Shown: positions 5,343 through 8,020 of the stretch, piece after piece
How positions within the stretch are numbered: the stretch's first letter is position 1
Layout: each line of letters begins with the position of its first letter
DNA from: Deltaproteobacteria bacterium
GTDB taxonomy: Bacteria; Myxococcota_A; UBA796; UBA2385
Direction: 5' to 3'
Assembly: GCA_015489145.1 (NCBI GenBank)
Contig: WGAH01000180.1
Coordinates: forward strand, 1-8,020
Length of the DNA: 8,020 bases
The notes under the pieces: model-generated
The model's input: the letters and a program-made list of their open reading frames with translations, nothing else
Databases searched by the model: none
What the model was told of the DNA's origin: nothing
Position numbers and translations under genes: made by a program

Positions 5343-6637
5343 GCGGCCCCGAGGAGCGCGCCGACGCGCGGCTGCAGGAGACCGGCGCGCGCCTGGTCAA
5401 CGGCCTGCAGGCGCTGGCCCGGGCGGTGGTGCTCTACGAGGTGAACAACGACCTCGTGCAGCGCATCCTGCGCGATCTCGCCGGCGCGCTGGACGGGTGG
5501 CGCGCCGGCGGCGAGGGCGAGGGGCTGCGCCTGGAGGTGCTGGCCGACGAGGTCTTCGTCAACGGCCGGCTCCTGCACGTCGATGCCCGCCTCTACGAGC
5601 GCGGGGTGCTGCTCCACGAGGCCCTCGCTCCCCACGGGGTCGGCGAGTTCACCTTCGGCCCCGAGGTCGGCCTCGACGACCTGGCGGCCTTCGCCGCGGA
5701 CCTGTCCCGGCTGCTCCGGGGGGCCGCCGACCGCCTGGCCTCCGCCTACGGCGGCCTGAGCCTCGGCGAGGCCCGGGGCAGCGCCATCGCCTCCTTCCGC
5801 TTCGAGCCCGACCGCCTGGCGGTGTGGCTCTACACCAGCCTCCTCGACCTCGTCGACCGCCTGCTCGCCGCCCACGCCGAGGGGCGCGCCCCCTCCCTGC
5901 TGCCGCTCAAGCGCACGCTGGCCCTGGTCATCGACAACATGCGGGAGCACGGCGGCATCTACCAGCTCCTCGCCGCGGTGCAGGACCCGCGCAAGCGCTC
6001 GAGCCGGGCGCTGACCCGCACGCACGTCGCCGTGCAGCTCGCGGGCTTCGGGCTCTACCTCGGCCTGCCCCGGCCCGACATCCTCACGCTCACGCTGGCC
6101 GGCGTGCTCGGGGGGCTCAGCGACTCCGCCAACCCCCTCGGCAGCGTGCGCGCGCTCCAGGCCTTTCCCGGCCTCGGGGCCACCGCCCTGCCGCTCACCC
6201 TGCTGCTCCACGACGCCCGGGCCGCCCGCCGCGGCGGCGAGGTCAGCCTTCCCGGCGCCGTCCTCGCCACCGTCGAGGAGTACGTGCGCGCCACCCAGGC
6301 CACCGCCAGGCGCCCGGGCGTCGCCCCGGACAAGGTCCTCGCCGCGCTCCGCAAGGGCCGCATCGCCTGGGTCCCGCCGGAGGTGGCCGAGGCCTTCGCC
6401 GCCTGGAAGGGCCCCTGGCCCCTCGGCACCCTCGTCGCCCTCGTGCCCTCGGGCACCGCCGTCGTCGTCGGCCAGGGCGAGGGCCCCGAGGGCAAGCGCC
6501 GCCCGGTGGTGGCCCTCGTCGAGGAGGGCGGCCGGCTCGGCCGGCGCGTCGACCTGAGCCGCGACCGCGCCTGGGCGGTCCGGGGCTCCCTCGCGCCCGG
6601 CGCCGTCGAGCTGGCGATTCACGCGGCCGGCCGGTGA
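5339..6637 (+). CDS. Degenerate HD-GYP-like protein (probable catalytically inactive)
   Basis: This 432-residue protein is probably cytosolic. Its N-terminal half (about 15-125) has LYEVNND (32-38), DEVFVNGRLL (from 70) and GVGEFTF (100-106), the same layout as the N-terminus of the gene before it. From about 224 it follows the course of an HD-GYP domain (cyclic-di-GMP phosphodiesterase family): THVAVQLAGFGLYLGLPRPD, then LAGVLGGLSD where an active domain has LLHDIGK, NPLGSVRAL where it has HPxxGVRxL, LLLHDA where it has the HHE motif, VLATVEEYVRATQA where it has RIVAVADxYDALT, and PLGTLVALVPSGTAVVVG matching the usual C-terminal YPVGTxVxL. One histidine (H229) remains, but the HD pair is Gly258-Gly259, the HP histidine is Asn265, and no GYP is present. 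I infer a non-catalytic binding domain. It overlaps both neighbours by four bases (GTGA), implying translational coupling. Confidence 0.8.
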   Translation: MSGPEERADARLQETGARLVNGLQALARAVVLYEVNNDLVQRILRDLAGALDGWRAGGEGEGLRLEVLADEVFVNGRLLHVDARLYERGVLLHEALAPHGVGEFTFGPEVGLDDLAAFAADLSRLLRGAADRLASAYGGLSLGEARGSAIASFRFEPDRLAVWLYTSLLDLVDRLLAAHAEGRAPSLLPLKRTLALVIDNMREHGGIYQLLAAVQDPRKRSSRALTRTHVAVQLAGFGLYLGLPRPDILTLTLAGVLGGLSDSANPLGSVRALQAFPGLGATALPLTLLLHDARAARRGGEVSLPGAVLATVEEYVRATQATARRPGVAPDKVLAALRKGRIAWVPPEVAEAFAAWKGPWPLGTLVALVPSGTAVVVGQGEGPEGKRRPVVALVEEGGRLGRRVDLSRDRAWAVRGSLAPGAVELAIHAAGR

Positions 6638-7269
6638 GCGCCCTCGGCCTCGCCGGCGCCCTCGCCCTCGTCCTCGGGCTGGCGGCGCTCCTCCTCGCCG
6701 AGGGGGGGCGGCTCCCACCGGCCCTGCGCCGGGTCGCCAAGCCCGTCGCGTCCACCGGCTTCCTGCTCCTCGGCCTCGACGCCGCCCGCCACCCGGCCCC
6801 GGGCGCCGCCGCCGGCCTGGCGGCCCTGGCCCTGTGCTGGCTCGGCGACGCGCTGCTGATCCCGGCGTCGCGGCGCGCCTTTCTCGCCGGCCTCTTCGCC
6901 TTCCTCGCCGGCCACCTCGCCTGGGCGGCGTCCTTCCTCGCCCGGGGCGTCGACGGCCCCCGGGTCCTGGCGGCGGCGGCGCTCGCGGCCCTGGCCGGCG
7001 GCGCGGCGGCGGCCTGGCTGTGGCGGCCGGCCGGGGCGATGCGCGGCCCGGTGCTCGCCTACATCGCCGTCATCGGCGCCATGGTCGCCCTGGCCGCCGG
7101 CACGGCCGACCCGCGCGTCCTCGCCGGCGCGCTGCTGTTCTACGTCTCGGATCTCGCCGTGGCCCGCGACCGCTTCGTCCGCCCCGGCTTCGCCAACCGC
7201 CTCGTCGGCCTGCCCCTCTACTACGGGGCCCAGGCGCTGCTCGCGACGGCGCTGGCGTCGAGGGGGTAG
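6634..7269 (+). CDS. YhhN/TMEM86-family integral membrane protein (putative lysoplasmalogenase)
   Basis: This 211-residue protein is made largely of hydrophobic helices (about seven or eight), so it lies in the inner membrane. Family motifs are present in order: RRVAKPVAST near the first loop (32-41), CWLGDALL with Asp72, FLAGLFAFLAGHLAW with His94, AYIAVIGAM, GALLFYVSDLAVARDRF with Asp173, and LYYGAQALLA at the C-terminus. The human relatives TMEM86A/B hydrolyse the vinyl-ether bond of lysoplasmalogens. Bacterial members are mostly assigned by homology, so the substrate here is inferred. The GTG start at 6634 overlaps the preceding stop by four bases and has no clear ribosome-binding site, which fits reinitiation after the HD-GYP-like gene. 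The 3' end overlaps the convergent minus-strand gene. Confidence 0.88.
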   Translation: MSALGLAGALALVLGLAALLLAEGGRLPPALRRVAKPVASTGFLLLGLDAARHPAPGAAAGLAALALCWLGDALLIPASRRAFLAGLFAFLAGHLAWAASFLARGVDGPRVLAAAALAALAGGAAAAWLWRPAGAMRGPVLAYIAVIGAMVALAAGTADPRVLAGALLFYVSDLAVARDRFVRPGFANRLVGLPLYYGAQALLATALASRG

Positions 7270-8015
7270 GCCCCGAGGAGGGCCGGCAGGGCGGCCTCGA
7301 TGCCGGCGGAGCGGGCCACGCGCAGCGCCTCGTCGCCCGAGGCCCGCAGCATGGCCGCCCGGGCGAGGAGGCGGTCCACGGTCCCGTCGTCGGCCCGCCC
7401 CGGGGGAAGGGGAGGGGGAGCGCCGCGACCGGCGAGGACGAACCCGCCGCCCCGGGGCCAGGCCCAGGTGCCCGGCAGCGCCGTCGGCGCGGGGAGATCG
7501 GCGAAGAAACCAGTCTCGCCGGCGCGCACCGCCGCCACCCCGCCCCGGTCCAGCCGGAACCAGGCGGCGAAGCCCGCGCCGCCCGGGGGGTGGTCGAGAC
7601 GCCAGCGCGCGCGCCGCCGACGGCGCCGTACCTCGGCGTCCATGGGCCAGGCGCCGACCTCCACCACCGGCGCCCCGGCGCGCAGGCGCACCTCCACGTC
7701 GATGCGCCCGTCCTCGGCCAGGGGGGGCACCCGCAGGCCGAAGCCGGCGCCGCCGTGCCTCCGGGAGAGGACCTCGTCCCAGGCGAGGGCGAGGACGAGC
7801 TCCTCGCCGGGGGGCACCTCCGGCAGCCCGCATCCCTCGGCGCAACCGCCGAACAGGCGCGCCTCCCTCCCGGCCGCCCGGGCCCGCGCCACCGTCGCCT
7901 CGGCCTCGTCGGCGGGCACCGCCAGGCCGCGGTAGCGGGCCTCGCCGACGGTGAGGACCGCCTCCCGCGCCGCGGCGAAGGGGGGCGGAAAGGGAGCCCC
8001 CGGGTTCGCCGGCAC
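7221..8015 (-). CDS. Hypothetical protein, start uncertain, possibly continuing past the right edge
   Basis: I do not recognise this protein. Read from the GTG at 8015 it has 264 residues, but the frame remains open to the edge (8020), so the true start may lie outside. It has coding character on the minus strand: G/C third positions and well-spread aromatic residues (WDEVL, AAWFRLDRGG, TGFFADLP, GTWAWPRGGGF). Residues about 20-45 resemble a short beta-alpha unit (VLTVGEARYRGLAV). A CxxxC pair follows in FGGCAEGC. The middle (about 70-190) alternates hydrophobic and charged residues as in beta-sheet and holds a basic run, EVRRRRRRARWRLD. The C-terminus is helical (VDRLLARAAMLRASGDEAL). No signal peptide or membrane helix is visible. 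It ends inside the YhhN gene, giving a 49-base convergent overlap. Confidence 0.65.
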   Translation of the reverse strand: MPANPGAPFPPPFAAAREAVLTVGEARYRGLAVPADEAEATVARARAAGREARLFGGCAEGCGLPEVPPGEELVLALAWDEVLSRRHGGAGFGLRVPPLAEDGRIDVEVRLRAGAPVVEVGAWPMDAEVRRRRRRARWRLDHPPGGAGFAAWFRLDRGGVAAVRAGETGFFADLPAPTALPGTWAWPRGGGFVLAGRGAPPPLPPGRADDGTVDRLLARAAMLRASGDEALRVARSAGIEAALPALLGAYPLDASAVASSAWAP

Positions 8016-8020
8016 GGCGT

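Noticed and set aside
3573..6718. Long minus-strand open frames opposite the HEAT-repeat and HD-GYP-like genes
   Set aside because: The products are Gly/Glu/Ala/Arg-rich with no recognisable motif, while the plus strand carries recognisable domains and coupled starts.
7269..7284. GGCCC/GGGCC hairpin just after the YhhN stop, as a terminator
   Set aside because: The stem has only five base pairs with no T-run, and it lies in the coding sequence of the convergent gene. Such stems are common by chance at this GC content.

Overview
The window comes from a very GC-rich bacterium (above 75% G+C by eye, with almost every third codon position G or C). The protein types point to a deltaproteobacterial or Myxococcota-like lineage: a Ser/Thr-kinase-fold protein with a long Pro/Ala tail, a HEAT-repeat protein and an HD-GYP-like protein sharing an N-terminal region, and a YhhN-family membrane protein. 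This placement is an inference from gene content and style, not from a marker gene.

Layout. (1) Positions 1-1262, minus strand: a kinase-fold protein that runs off the left edge. Its kinase domain has lost every catalytic residue I can place, and its tail is built from Pro/Ala/Glu repeats. (2) Positions 1263-1472: a 210-base divergent intergenic region with a plausible minus-strand promoter and two inverted repeats around it. (3) Positions 1473-7269, plus strand: five genes packed head to tail. They are a small, probably exported protein of possible double OB fold, purH (last two steps of IMP synthesis), a HEAT-repeat protein, a degenerate HD-GYP-like protein, and a YhhN/lysoplasmalogenase-family membrane protein. 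Junctions overlap by 1, 4 and 4 bases. The only real gap is 40 bases after purH, and it holds a possible promoter. (4) Positions 7221-8015 or beyond, minus strand: an unrecognised protein convergent with the YhhN gene, overlapping its 3' end by 49 bases.

How the genes may work together. purH is the only gene whose function is certain. The HEAT-repeat gene and the HD-GYP-like gene are translationally coupled, and their proteins share the same kind of N-terminal region, so they probably belong to one signalling or scaffolding process. The most striking feature is that two different signalling folds close together, a protein kinase and an HD-GYP phosphodiesterase, both lack their catalytic residues while keeping their structural motifs. 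They look like binding or scaffold proteins rather than enzymes. No mobile element, tRNA, rRNA or CRISPR array was seen.
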